Origin: JBOGJG01 sp050747825
Lineage (GTDB): Bacteria > Acidobacteriota > UBA6911 > RPQK01 > JBOGJG01
Direction: 5' to 3'
Assembly (NCBI GenBank): GCA_050747825.1
Contig: JBOGJG010000169.1
Location: 1-35,085, forward strand
DNA: 35,085 nucleotides
Shown here: piece after piece, positions 9,480-16,643 of the stretch
How the letters are laid out: the number at the start of each line of letters is the position of its first letter
Position numbering within the stretch: position 1 is the stretch's first letter
Notes under the pieces: generated by a model
What the model saw: only the letters and a program-made list of their open reading frames with translations
Database searches by the model: none
What the model was told of the DNA's origin: nothing
Made by a program: the position numbers and the translations under genes

Positions 9480-10402
9480 CGGTACACCTCCCGAAAACGC
9501 GAGCGCAGGCGCTGGCTGATCAGGTTGAGGATGAGGGTGCTCACGAAAAGCATCATGCCGACGACGAAGATCGTCTTGTACTCCAGCGTTCCCGTCGGGG
9601 TATCTCCCAGGCTCACCTGAACAATGTAGGCGGTCATGGTTTCAACCGGCACCAGGGGATTTACAGTTAAGCGGGGCTGCTGTCCCGCCGCAATGGCGAC
9701 AATCATGGTCTCGCCGATAGCCCGAGACACGGCCAGGATGAAGGAGGCCGTAATCCCTGAAAAAGCCGCCGGAATCACGATCTTAAAGGAAACCTGAAGA
9801 TTGGTCGAACCGAGGGCATAAGCGCCTTCACGCAGAGTTCGGGGGACCGCCCTCATGGCATCCTCGCTGAGGGAGGAGACCATGGGCAAGATCATGATTC
9901 CCATAACGATTCCCGGAGAGAGAGCATTAAAGCCGGCCAGTCCGGGTATGACAGTCTGCAGGACGGGCGTGACAAAAAGGAGCGCGAAGTAACCGTAAAC
10001 CACGGTCGGGATGCCCGCCAGGATTTCCAGTATGGGCTTAATGCTCCTGCGGATTGGGGTAGGCGCATATTCACTTAGATAGAGCGCGATGAGCAGGCCC
10101 GCAGGAAGGGCGACTGCCATGGCAATCGCCGTGGTCAGAAAGGTCCCGCCTAAAAGAGGCAAAATCCCGAAGTGCTTCTGGGAAAATAGGGGAGTCCACT
10201 GAGTCGCGGTGAAAAATTCGAAGATCGAGACCTGCTCAAAGAAACCGATGGTCTCGAATAGAAGAACACCGATGATCCCCAGGGTCGTGAAAATCGACAG
10301 GGCAGCACAAAAGAAGAGAAAGAGTTCGATTGCTTTTTCAGGCTTGAGGCCTGAGGCGTGAGGCCTGAGGCTGCTTCGGCTATTCGTTTTATCTCCCGCC
10401 AT
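9476..10402 (-). CDS. pstC: Phosphate ABC transporter permease PstC
   Basis: Second phosphate permease subunit, 308 residues. It has YLSEYAPTPIRRSIKPILE, GIPTVVYGYFAL, the coupling loop EGAYALGSTNLQVSFKIVIP, and AVSRAIGETM. Residues about 10-21 (SSLRPHASGLKP) come from the GAGGCCT heptamer array and are not part of the family, so the N-terminus has been built from, or invaded by, repeat DNA. It is first in the pst operon as seen here: no pstS gene precedes it. An AT-rich stretch with TAAATT and TAAGAT just upstream of the ATG could be a promoter, but no Pho box is visible. Confidence 0.93.
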   Translation of the reverse strand: MAGDKTNSRSSLRPHASGLKPEKAIELFLFFCAALSIFTTLGIIGVLLFETIGFFEQVSIFEFFTATQWTPLFSQKHFGILPLLGGTFLTTAIAMAVALPAGLLIALYLSEYAPTPIRRSIKPILEILAGIPTVVYGYFALLFVTPVLQTVIPGLAGFNALSPGIVMGIMILPMVSSLSEDAMRAVPRTLREGAYALGSTNLQVSFKIVIPAAFSGITASFILAVSRAIGETMIVAIAAGQQPRLTVNPLVPVETMTAYIVQVSLGDTPTGTLEYKTIFVVGMMLFVSTLILNLISQRLRSRFREVYR

Positions 10403-10498
10403 TAGATCTTAAATTTAGGAATTTTGCGGCAGTTCTTTGCTCGTGCAAGGAGAAAGGCTTGCGTCCCTCAGGCCTCCGGCCCTCACGCCTCAGGCCTT
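10339..10498. repeat. Inverted pair of GAGGCCT heptamer arrays
   Basis: Plus-strand array: CAGGCTT, GAGGCCT, GAGGCGT, GAGGCCT, GAGGCTG (10339-10373), inside the pstC 5' end. Minus-strand array: AAGGCCT, GAGGCGT, GAGGGCC, GGAGGCCT, GAGGGAC (10498-10463), covering the stop of the upstream coiled-coil gene. The arms face each other across about 90 bp that hold the pstC start. They could form a long hairpin in the transcript. Confidence 0.8.
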
Positions 10499-10756
10499 GT
10501 CTTCAGGCATGACTCCCAGAGCCCGCAAAGAGTTCTCCAACAGGAGGACGTAAGATTCTTCATTGGCCAGCAGACGTTTCAGACGGTCCTTCTCTTTTTC
10601 CACCGATTCGTTCTTTTCAGCCAAGAGAGCCTGCTGCCTCAGTTTTTCCTGAAGCTGCCCAGCGTAGACAAGAATCCGCTCATAACGATTCAATAATTCT
10701 TCGTACAGCTCGCTATCGACTGCGTCGTGCCATTTCTGGACTTTTCCTTCCTGCAC
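10490..10756 (-). CDS. Small coiled-coil protein, unknown function
   Basis: About 88 residues, almost entirely helical and charged, with heptad-like spacing in YEELLNRYERILVYAGQL and EKNESVEKEKDRLKRLLA; no membrane or catalytic motif. I choose the GTG at 10756 because AGGGG (10768-10764) lies 7 nt upstream; an ATG at 10786 inside the previous gene is the alternative. It follows the GrdB-like gene by 10 nt and is the last of the five-gene unit. The look is of a polypeptide tether or small regulator of a partner protein, but that is a guess. Its stop codon falls in the GAGGCCT array. Confidence 0.6.
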   Translation of the reverse strand: MQEGKVQKWHDAVDSELYEELLNRYERILVYAGQLQEKLRQQALLAEKNESVEKEKDRLKRLLANEESYVLLLENSLRALGVMPEDKA

Positions 10757-10766
10757 GTTTATACCC

Positions 10767-11660
10767 CTATGCTTCCACCCATTCATAGGGCAGCTCAACC
10801 GTTGCCCCCGGCTGGTCCGCATCCTCAATCAGCCTGAGGGCATCTTTGAGAATCCTCAACTGCAGGGCCGCGTCGTTTACATCGCCCAGCGTAAAGCCAA
10901 ACGGAAAACGGTAGTGTACGGCTCGCGGCGCCCCCACGTACTCGATGACATCGCGGCATAAGCCTATGCTGACGGTTGCGATGCCACTGGATTCGATCGC
11001 TCGCTGTAATACGACCATGCTCTGATGGCTGAGAACCTCACCCGCCGTGAGCACGACCACATTGACCTGATCGCCCTTCAATTGCGCGATTGCTTCATCA
11101 ACGTACTCCTCAATATCGTTGGGATTGGGCAGGTAGCCCATGAAAGACAGGTGGTGGTCGGCTACGGCGCCTATGAAGCTCTCTTCCTCCAATTCCTGAA
11201 GCCGGTTAACAGGGAAAACCACGTTAATATCGGCTTCGGCCCCACGCACATCCAGATACGGATGGGCGATCCACAGCTTCTGATGATCGATCAAATTGGG
11301 GATCACCCGAAAGCTCGGGTCCCCTTTCTCCTTGAACCGATACCGCTGCAACTCATTGGTGACCTCTTCGGGCGAGATGCTGAACGGCTTCTGGCCTTTA
11401 GCGAACACGCCCGCCGTTGAAACCAGAGCCACGCGCGCGTCCAGAAGCCCGCCTTCGAAGTCGCTCCATGGGATATCCGGGTATTGGCGGAACGGGTATC
11501 CCGGGTGTTGGCCGTGGAAATGGTTGATCCAACTGTAATTCTGTCTGAGGGTCTCGAGGCTCTGACTCAGCGGGATCTCAACGGAAGGCTCCTCGGAATA
11601 CGCATCCTCTTCCGCGTAGCGCTTCGAAGGGGACGATTTTTCTTCAAAGTCTTCTCTCAT
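10767..11660 (-). CDS. GrdB-like protein (glycine/sarcosine/betaine reductase component B family)
   Basis: 297 residues. The C-terminal two thirds follow the GrdB/PrdB family: DPSFRVIPNL, a DINVVFP-type block (EADINVVFPVNRLQELEEE), the VADHHLSFMGY block, and IESSGIATVSIGLCRDVIEYV followed by GAPRAVHYRFPFGFTLGDV. In true reductases a Cys or selenocysteine motif sits between the GY block and the ATVSI block. Here that position reads VVVLTAGEVLSHQSMVVLQ, with no Cys and no in-frame TGA. The protein is therefore probably not a reductive deaminase; it may be a binding or thiol-related paralogue of unknown function. It sits 12 nt after the zinc exporter in a coupled operon. Confidence 0.7.
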   Translation of the reverse strand: MREDFEEKSSPSKRYAEEDAYSEEPSVEIPLSQSLETLRQNYSWINHFHGQHPGYPFRQYPDIPWSDFEGGLLDARVALVSTAGVFAKGQKPFSISPEEVTNELQRYRFKEKGDPSFRVIPNLIDHQKLWIAHPYLDVRGAEADINVVFPVNRLQELEEESFIGAVADHHLSFMGYLPNPNDIEEYVDEAIAQLKGDQVNVVVLTAGEVLSHQSMVVLQRAIESSGIATVSIGLCRDVIEYVGAPRAVHYRFPFGFTLGDVNDAALQLRILKDALRLIEDADQPGATVELPYEWVEA

Positions 11661-11672
11661 TCACAACATCCT

Positions 11673-12608
11673 TTAGTGACAAAAACGGCCATCATGCCCG
11701 CAGATATCCTCCTCTTCAATCTGAATTGTCGTGTGATGAATGTCAAATCTCTTGCGCGAAATGGTGCTGAGTTGTTCCAGGACGCTATGGTGACTGGTGG
11801 CGCTTTCGACGACTGCATGGCAGGTCATGGCGTGGACTCCCGAGGTGAGGGTCCACACATGCAGGTCGTGCACAGACTCTACGCCGGGGACCGTGCAAAG
11901 TTCTTTCTCCATGACCGCTACATTAATGTGAGCGGGAGTGCCTTCCAGGAGCACGGATACCGAATCTCGGACCAGTCTCCAGGCGCTCACCAGAATGAGG
12001 CCGCTCACGAAAACGCTGATCAGCGGATCGGCCCAGTACGCCCCCCAAACCAGCATCATAATGCCGGCGCTGATCGCTCCTAACGATCCCAGAATATCCC
12101 CCACCACGTGCACAAAGGCTCCGCGAAGATTCAGGCTCTCCTCGTAACTGCCATGCAAGATCTTGGCGCAGACCAGGTTAGAGCCCAATCCTAAAGTCGC
12201 AATGACCAGCATCTCGCGGCTTCTGACGTATTCCGGCTCAATAAACCGGCCCCACGAATCATAAAGAATCAACAGAGCAATGACTATCAGCGTAGCTCCA
12301 TTGATAAGGGCTGCCAGGATCTCCACTCTGAAGTATCCGTAGGTTTTCTCCGGAGTGGCCGGGCGACGGATAAACCAGGCCGCAAAAAGGCTCAGCGCCA
12401 GAGCTCCCGCATCCGTCAACATGTGGCCGGCGTCGGCCAGCAGAGCCAAGCTGTTGGTCCACAGCCCCCCCACAAACTCGGTTACCATGAAGACAACCGT
12501 AATCGCCAGGGCCAGCTTCAGGGCGCGGATCCCCCGCCCCTGACCATCCTCAAATAATCGATTCTGCAGGAAAGGGTGTGAGGGCCCGCTGTGCTGCTCG
12601 CCTGTCAT
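11673..12608 (-). CDS. Cation diffusion facilitator, CzcD/ZitB-like zinc exporter
   Basis: Proton-coupled efflux of Zn2+ (possibly Co2+ or Cd2+) across the inner membrane. The 311 residues have six transmembrane segments and a cytoplasmic C-terminal domain. The metal site is the HxxxD pair expected for zinc: HMLTD in helix 2 and HVVGD in helix 5. LWTNSLALLADAGH is the family hallmark. Extra histidines occur at both ends (HSGPSHPF; FDIHHTT; CGHDGRFCH), plausible sensing or delivery ligands. Its ATG overlaps the GTPase stop by 4 nt. Confidence 0.92.
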   Translation of the reverse strand: MTGEQHSGPSHPFLQNRLFEDGQGRGIRALKLALAITVVFMVTEFVGGLWTNSLALLADAGHMLTDAGALALSLFAAWFIRRPATPEKTYGYFRVEILAALINGATLIVIALLILYDSWGRFIEPEYVRSREMLVIATLGLGSNLVCAKILHGSYEESLNLRGAFVHVVGDILGSLGAISAGIMMLVWGAYWADPLISVFVSGLILVSAWRLVRDSVSVLLEGTPAHINVAVMEKELCTVPGVESVHDLHVWTLTSGVHAMTCHAVVESATSHHSVLEQLSTISRKRFDIHHTTIQIEEEDICGHDGRFCH

Positions 12609-13654
12609 CCGAATTTCCGAGCCTCTTGAGTGTGAAAGAGGTCCGATATGCTTTCAAAGTAACGAATGGCGGCATTCCCGAGTACGAAAGTCCAGACGCC
12701 GCCGGCTACTACGGCGATCAGCTTGCGCTGATCCGGAAAGCGCAGGCGCAGCCTGTGAGTGGCCTCGCGTACTCCCAGACCGATTAGAAAAGCGGGAAGC
12801 AGCTCTCGTATACGCTCGCGGTTGAGCGCAAAGCCGAAAGCCCTGGCGGTCTTCAGGATCATGGCCGTCTGGATCGCCGTAAGAGGTAAAAGATCGCTCA
12901 CCGGAATCTTCACGGCGCCTACCAGTCCTGAAGCAAAGGCCGACTGGGTCACAATTCCGTTGCAGATGGTGCGCCGGAATGCAGGGAAATTCTGAATCAG
13001 AGGATAAAGCGCTTTGGAATTGGCAGCGACAATCGCTTTCAGGATAGTGTCCACGCTTTCCGGCTGAACAATTGAAGCGGAAAAGACGTTCGTCTTGAGC
13101 GTCTGCCTGGCTTGCCGGATGGTATCTCCCGGACGTGATTCCACGAGATCCATCTTGTTTAAAATGACTAGTAGCTGTTTCCCCAGGCTCTGCAAGCGTT
13201 TGTACATCTCCACCGTGGAGTCGTTGATGCCATACCTGGCATCCAGCACGAGCAAAATGACGTCCGCATGCTCCAACTCTCGCGGTATCTGATCCCTGCC
13301 GAAACCAAGAAACTCCTCGAGTCCCTGCACATCCACCACCGTGAAGATCGGCATAGCCGGCGCGACCTGCTTGCGAACAAAAGACTGCATAAGAGAGGCT
13401 TTACCCGTCCTGGCGGTCCCCACGATAGCAATTTTGACCGAGTCTTCGGACCTGATATCTTTCCACTGTACGCGGACCAACTCCAGGACCTTGTGCATGT
13501 TGTCACCTTCCGCCGGAAGCGAATCAATGACCTGCTTCAGCCCATACTTCAACTCTTCGGGAACGAGACGCAGAAGCTGATCCAGAAAATCCAGAGCTTC
13601 CCGGGAGGTCGTGTGGCGGATATTGGCGAAAACATCAACGCTGCTCATGGGCAT
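12605..13654 (-). CDS. Era/YcjF-like GTPase domain fused to DUF697
   Basis: 349 residues: an N-terminal helical lead, a small GTPase domain (about 72-200) and a C-terminal DUF697 region with two or three hydrophobic helices (about 230-340), so probably membrane associated. G1 is GTARTGKA (79-86): the invariant Lys is kept, but the Ser/Thr that holds Mg2+ is Ala86. G3 is DVQG (108-111) and G4 is NKMD (166-169). Nucleotide binding is plausible, but hydrolysis may be weak. The exact role is unknown. It overlaps the M67 gene by 20 nt and the CDF gene by 4 nt. Confidence 0.8.
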   Translation of the reverse strand: MPMSSVDVFANIRHTTSREALDFLDQLLRLVPEELKYGLKQVIDSLPAEGDNMHKVLELVRVQWKDIRSEDSVKIAIVGTARTGKASLMQSFVRKQVAPAMPIFTVVDVQGLEEFLGFGRDQIPRELEHADVILLVLDARYGINDSTVEMYKRLQSLGKQLLVILNKMDLVESRPGDTIRQARQTLKTNVFSASIVQPESVDTILKAIVAANSKALYPLIQNFPAFRRTICNGIVTQSAFASGLVGAVKIPVSDLLPLTAIQTAMILKTARAFGFALNRERIRELLPAFLIGLGVREATHRLRLRFPDQRKLIAVVAGGVWTFVLGNAAIRYFESISDLFHTQEARKFG

Positions 13655-14054
13655 AGTTCCCTACTTCATACCGGATCTCACAAAATCCCATTTTACTCCA
13701 TCGAAAGCAGCGTATATCGGGCCGGTCGTCCTTCAGAGAAACGATCCAGTAACTGACCTCCGGATAGTAGAACTCCTCACAATCGCGCTGCGAAGGACGA
13801 GCTTCGGTCCGAGGGTGGGAGTGGTAAATCCCCTGAAACTCCCTGGACTCCTTGCGCAGCTTCTTGAAGAAAGCAAATAATTGTCGCGGTGGAATTGAAA
13901 ATTCCGTGGGACTACGCCTTTCATTCGTGGTTGGGACAACACCGTCAATTAATTCTCGCACTCCCGTCAAGAGTCCGCAACATTCCAGCGGAAGCTCCCG
14001 CCGGGAGTGCCTGATCATTTGGTCAAGAACACGGGAATGAATGTGCAAGGGCAT
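13635..14054 (-). CDS. M67-family JAMM/MPN metallopeptidase
   Basis: 139 residues, the size of stand-alone bacterial JAB proteins. The zinc isopeptidase motif is complete: Glu24 in LPLECCGLL, and HSHP (78-81) followed by S88 and D91 in PSQRD. Bacterial members remove Cys or peptides from ubiquitin-like sulfur carriers (as Mec with CysO) or act as desampylases; no such carrier is visible in the window. It is the first gene of the five-gene unit. A 239-bp repeat-rich gap lies upstream and no clear promoter or ribosome site is seen. Confidence 0.88.
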   Translation of the reverse strand: MPLHIHSRVLDQMIRHSRRELPLECCGLLTGVRELIDGVVPTTNERRSPTEFSIPPRQLFAFFKKLRKESREFQGIYHSHPRTEARPSQRDCEEFYYPEVSYWIVSLKDDRPDIRCFRWSKMGFCEIRYEVGNYAHEQR

Positions 14055-14060
14055 ATGCGA

Positions 14061-14117
14061 GTTTCTTGGTTTTTTGGTTGTTAGTCAAAGAAACTAAGAA
14101 ACCAAGAAACCATAAAC
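14061..14117. repeat. Octamer array AAGAAACC with inverted arm
   Basis: CAAAGAAA (14086), CTAAGAAA (14094), CCAAGAAA (14102), CCATAAAC (14110) are in 8-base register. The inverted arm GTTTCTTGG (14061-14069) pairs perfectly with CCAAGAAAC (14102-14110). It starts 7 bp upstream of the M67 gene's start codon. Confidence 0.7.
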
Positions 14118-14167
14118 GACCACCGCCAAAGGCCGTGGCTTTAACGCGGGTCGCTGATCGGCTGCTG

Positions 14168-14232
14168 CTGACCGGCTTCGAGCCGGTCAGTGGTCGGTAG
14201 GCGAGCGCAGCGAGCCGAGGTCAGCGGTCAGC
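14168..14232. repeat. Hairpin plus GGTCAGC heptamers in the M67/priA gap
   Basis: A perfect 10-bp hairpin CTGACCGGCT/AGCCGGTCAG (14168-14177, 14181-14190, loop TCG) is followed by GGTCAGT (14185) and GGTCGGT (14192), and later GGTCAGC, GGTCAGC (14219-14232). These are the same word as the array inside udg at 17212-17309. The rest of 14118-14260 shows no gene. Confidence 0.65.
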
Positions 14233-14260
14233 TTGTAGGGGCAGAGCCGACGGCACATTA

Positions 14261-14279
14261 CCACCGTCACAGACGGTGG
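14261..14279 (-). terminator. Hairpin downstream of priA
   Basis: CCACCGTC/GACGGTGG with loop ACA is a perfect 8-bp stem 15 bp beyond the priA stop. No T run follows on the minus strand, so it is at best a weak or RNA-stabilising terminator. Confidence 0.35.
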
Positions 14280-14293
14280 ATTTCCACGGGTGA

Positions 14294-16597
14294 CTAAAGC
14301 AGGTTAACGGGATCGATGTCAATGGTGATCTTCTTCAGATCTACTTTCGAAGCTTGCAGATCGTCAACGCTCTTTTCTATCACCTGGTGTAATTCCTGCC
14401 GGCTGACGGTCTTGATCAGGACCTGAAACCGGTATCGCCTTTTGATCCTTTCGATCGCCGCCGGCGCCGGCCCGAGAACGCGCATGCGCCGTTCATTCGA
14501 GTATCGCGCCCGATTCTTAAGCAGGCTTTCCGTCACGGCCTCGGCCGCCCGGTGCGTCTTCTCCCGATTATCTCCCTGGACCAGAAGATTGGCCAGTGCT
14601 GTAAAGGGAGGATAGTGAAAGTTGCGTCTAAATCGTATCTCCTGTTCGTAAAAGAGCCGGTAATCCTGGGCACGCGCATGTTTCAAACTGTAATGGTTCG
14701 GAAAGTAAGTCTGCACGATCACTTCCCCCGGCCGTTCACCCCTTCCCGAGCGCCCGGCTACCTGAGTCAGAAGCTGAAACGTGCGCTCCGCCGAACGAAA
14801 GTCGGGGAGCCGCAGAGACTGATCAGCCGACAGCACTCCCACCAGGGTCACGCTGGGAAAGTCATGCCCTTTCGCAACCATTTGCGTTCCGATCAAAACA
14901 TCGGTCCGGCCCCGAGCAAATGCGCCCAGAATTCTCTCGAAGCTCCCCTTCCGCTGGACGGCATCCCGGTCCAGACGGTCTACGACGGCTTGCGGGTAAA
15001 GCTCCCTTAGAAGCTCCTGGATTTTCTCAGTCCCCTCCCCGATGAAGTAGATGAATCGCTTCTCGCACTCGCGGCACTTTTCCGGAACCGGTCGAGAGTA
15101 GCCGCAATAGTGGCAGGAGAGGCGATTTGTCTCCTGGTGAAAAGTCAGGCTGATGCTGCAGTTCCGGCAGGACTCCGTGTGCCCGCAACTGCGGCACAAA
15201 AGCGCTGTCGAGTAGCCGCGGCGGTTCAAGAGGATCAGCACCTGTTCCTTGCGGTCCAGACGGTCCTGAATGGCATCTCTGAGCAGATCTGAAAGGACGG
15301 CAGCTTTGCCCTTCTTCTGGAACTCGATTCGCATGTCCACGATGTGGACCGTGGGAAGAGAGCGCTGCAGGACTCGTGAGGACAGAGTGAGGCAACTCAT
15401 ACGCTCACTGCTAGTGGCACGGTGAAATGTCTCCAGTTGCGGCGTGGCGCTTCCCAGCACCACCAGCACGTCTTCAAGCTGCCCGCGCTTTACCGCAGTG
15501 TCCCGCGCGTGGTAGCGAGGAAGCTCCTCTTGCTTATAGGAGGCGTCGTGCTCCTCATCCACGATGATGATGCCCAGCTTCTGCAGCGGAGCAAACAGGG
15601 CCGAACGTGTTCCGACGACCACGCAGGCTGTCCCCTCCCTGATACGCTTCCACTGGTCAAAACGCTGGCCATCGGACAGGGCACTGTGCAGAATCGCTAC
15701 TTTATCGGCAAACCAGAGCCGGAAATAGTCCGCCGTTTGTGGAGTCAATCCGATTTCCGGGACCAGCATCAAGGCCGATTTGCCACGCTCCAGTGTGACC
15801 GCTATAGCGTTGAGGTAGACCTCAGTTTTACCGCTTCCAGTAATCCCGTGCAGAAGAAGAGTGTGGAACCGTGCCTGCTCGAGCTTGGATTCAATGTGCT
15901 TGAAAACCGTCCTTTGGTCACCAGTCAGCGAGTGCTTTTTCACCTCTCTTGTGTACTCGGCTGACCAGGAAGAACGGAAGACCTCAATGGGCTTGATGCA
16001 CACCAGTTGCCTCGAACTCAATGCCTTGAAGAGGGCCCGGCTGCCGCCCTGTTCCCGAATAAATGGCTCAAGCAGGATAGGTAATTCGAGGTTCCGAAGC
16101 CCTGCCAGCGTATCCCTCTGCCGCTCCGTCAGTTTTGCCGCCTCAGCCTCGTCCTCGGGCGCCAACTCGACTACGGCCATCTGCGTCCTGACCGGCCAGC
16201 CAGCGCTGCGGCGCTGTTGGCCGTTGGCGGCTGTGGTCCGGCTGAGCAGTCCGGGCGGCAGCATCACCCGCAGAGCCTCGCCAGGCGGAGCAAAATAATA
16301 GCTGGATATCCAGGATCCCAGTTCCAGCAAAGATTCCGACAGCAGCGGCTCTTCATCAAGCACTTCGTAAATAGGCTTGATTTCGGCGCTCTGGTCCGGT
16401 GCGCTCAGAGATCGGACAATAATGCCCGTAACCCGCCTCTTCCCCAGAGGAACGATGACACGCGTCCCGGGCCGAGGCCGCAGGCCGTCGGGAAGGCGGT
16501 AGGTGAAGGTCTGGAAAATAGGCAGGGGAAGGGCGACGTCTACTTGCAAAGTTCCAAGTTCCAAGTTCCGAGTTTCAAGTTTCGAGTTCCCAGGCAA
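14294..16597 (-). CDS. priA: Primosomal replication-restart helicase PriA
   Basis: ATP-dependent 3'-5' helicase that reloads the replisome at stalled forks. It shows the N-terminal DNA-binding region (from VDVALPLPIFQTFTYRLPDG, residue 19 on), Walker A GITGSGKT (251-258), the DEEH box in IIIVDEEHDASYKQ, the inserted zinc-binding Cys series (CRSCGHTESCRNC, CHYCGY, CRECEKR) and helicase motifs in TQMVAKGHDFP and QVAGRSGRGERPGE. The start is unsettled. The open frame reaches a TTG at 16597, but residues 4-16 (NSKLETRNLELGT) are translated AGTTCCA repeat, and no ATG exists before the conserved core; a TTG immediately after the repeat is a second candidate. Confidence 0.93.
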   Translation of the reverse strand: MPGNSKLETRNLELGTLQVDVALPLPIFQTFTYRLPDGLRPRPGTRVIVPLGKRRVTGIIVRSLSAPDQSAEIKPIYEVLDEEPLLSESLLELGSWISSYYFAPPGEALRVMLPPGLLSRTTAANGQQRRSAGWPVRTQMAVVELAPEDEAEAAKLTERQRDTLAGLRNLELPILLEPFIREQGGSRALFKALSSRQLVCIKPIEVFRSSWSAEYTREVKKHSLTGDQRTVFKHIESKLEQARFHTLLLHGITGSGKTEVYLNAIAVTLERGKSALMLVPEIGLTPQTADYFRLWFADKVAILHSALSDGQRFDQWKRIREGTACVVVGTRSALFAPLQKLGIIIVDEEHDASYKQEELPRYHARDTAVKRGQLEDVLVVLGSATPQLETFHRATSSERMSCLTLSSRVLQRSLPTVHIVDMRIEFQKKGKAAVLSDLLRDAIQDRLDRKEQVLILLNRRGYSTALLCRSCGHTESCRNCSISLTFHQETNRLSCHYCGYSRPVPEKCRECEKRFIYFIGEGTEKIQELLRELYPQAVVDRLDRDAVQRKGSFERILGAFARGRTDVLIGTQMVAKGHDFPSVTLVGVLSADQSLRLPDFRSAERTFQLLTQVAGRSGRGERPGEVIVQTYFPNHYSLKHARAQDYRLFYEQEIRFRRNFHYPPFTALANLLVQGDNREKTHRAAEAVTESLLKNRARYSNERRMRVLGPAPAAIERIKRRYRFQVLIKTVSRQELHQVIEKSVDDLQASKVDLKKITIDIDPVNLL

Positions 16598-16643
16598 GAA
16601 ATTTCTTAAATTGGAGCTTGACTGGGAACCTGGAACTTGGAAC
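16550..16643. repeat. Inverted AGTTCCA heptamer arrays between udg and priA
   Basis: Six plus-strand units (AGTTCCA, AGTTCCA, AGTTCCG, AGTTTCA, AGTTTCG, AGTTCCC; 16550-16591) face three inverted units (TGGGAAC, CTGGAAC, TTGGAAC; 16623-16643). AGTTCCAAGTTCCA (16550-16563) and its exact complement (16631-16644) make a perfect 14-bp inverted repeat. The udg stop codon abuts one arm and the priA start lies in or beside the other. Confidence 0.85.

Noticed and set aside
10403..10462. Pho box upstream of pstC
   Set aside because: No pair of CTGTCAT-like direct repeats was found in the short AT-rich leader.
10767..11660. Selenoprotein
   Set aside because: There is no in-frame TGA at the expected redox position and no downstream SECIS-like hairpin noticed.
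14261..14279. Strong Rho-independent terminator for priA
   Set aside because: The stem is perfect but no T tract follows, so it is kept only as a weak candidate.
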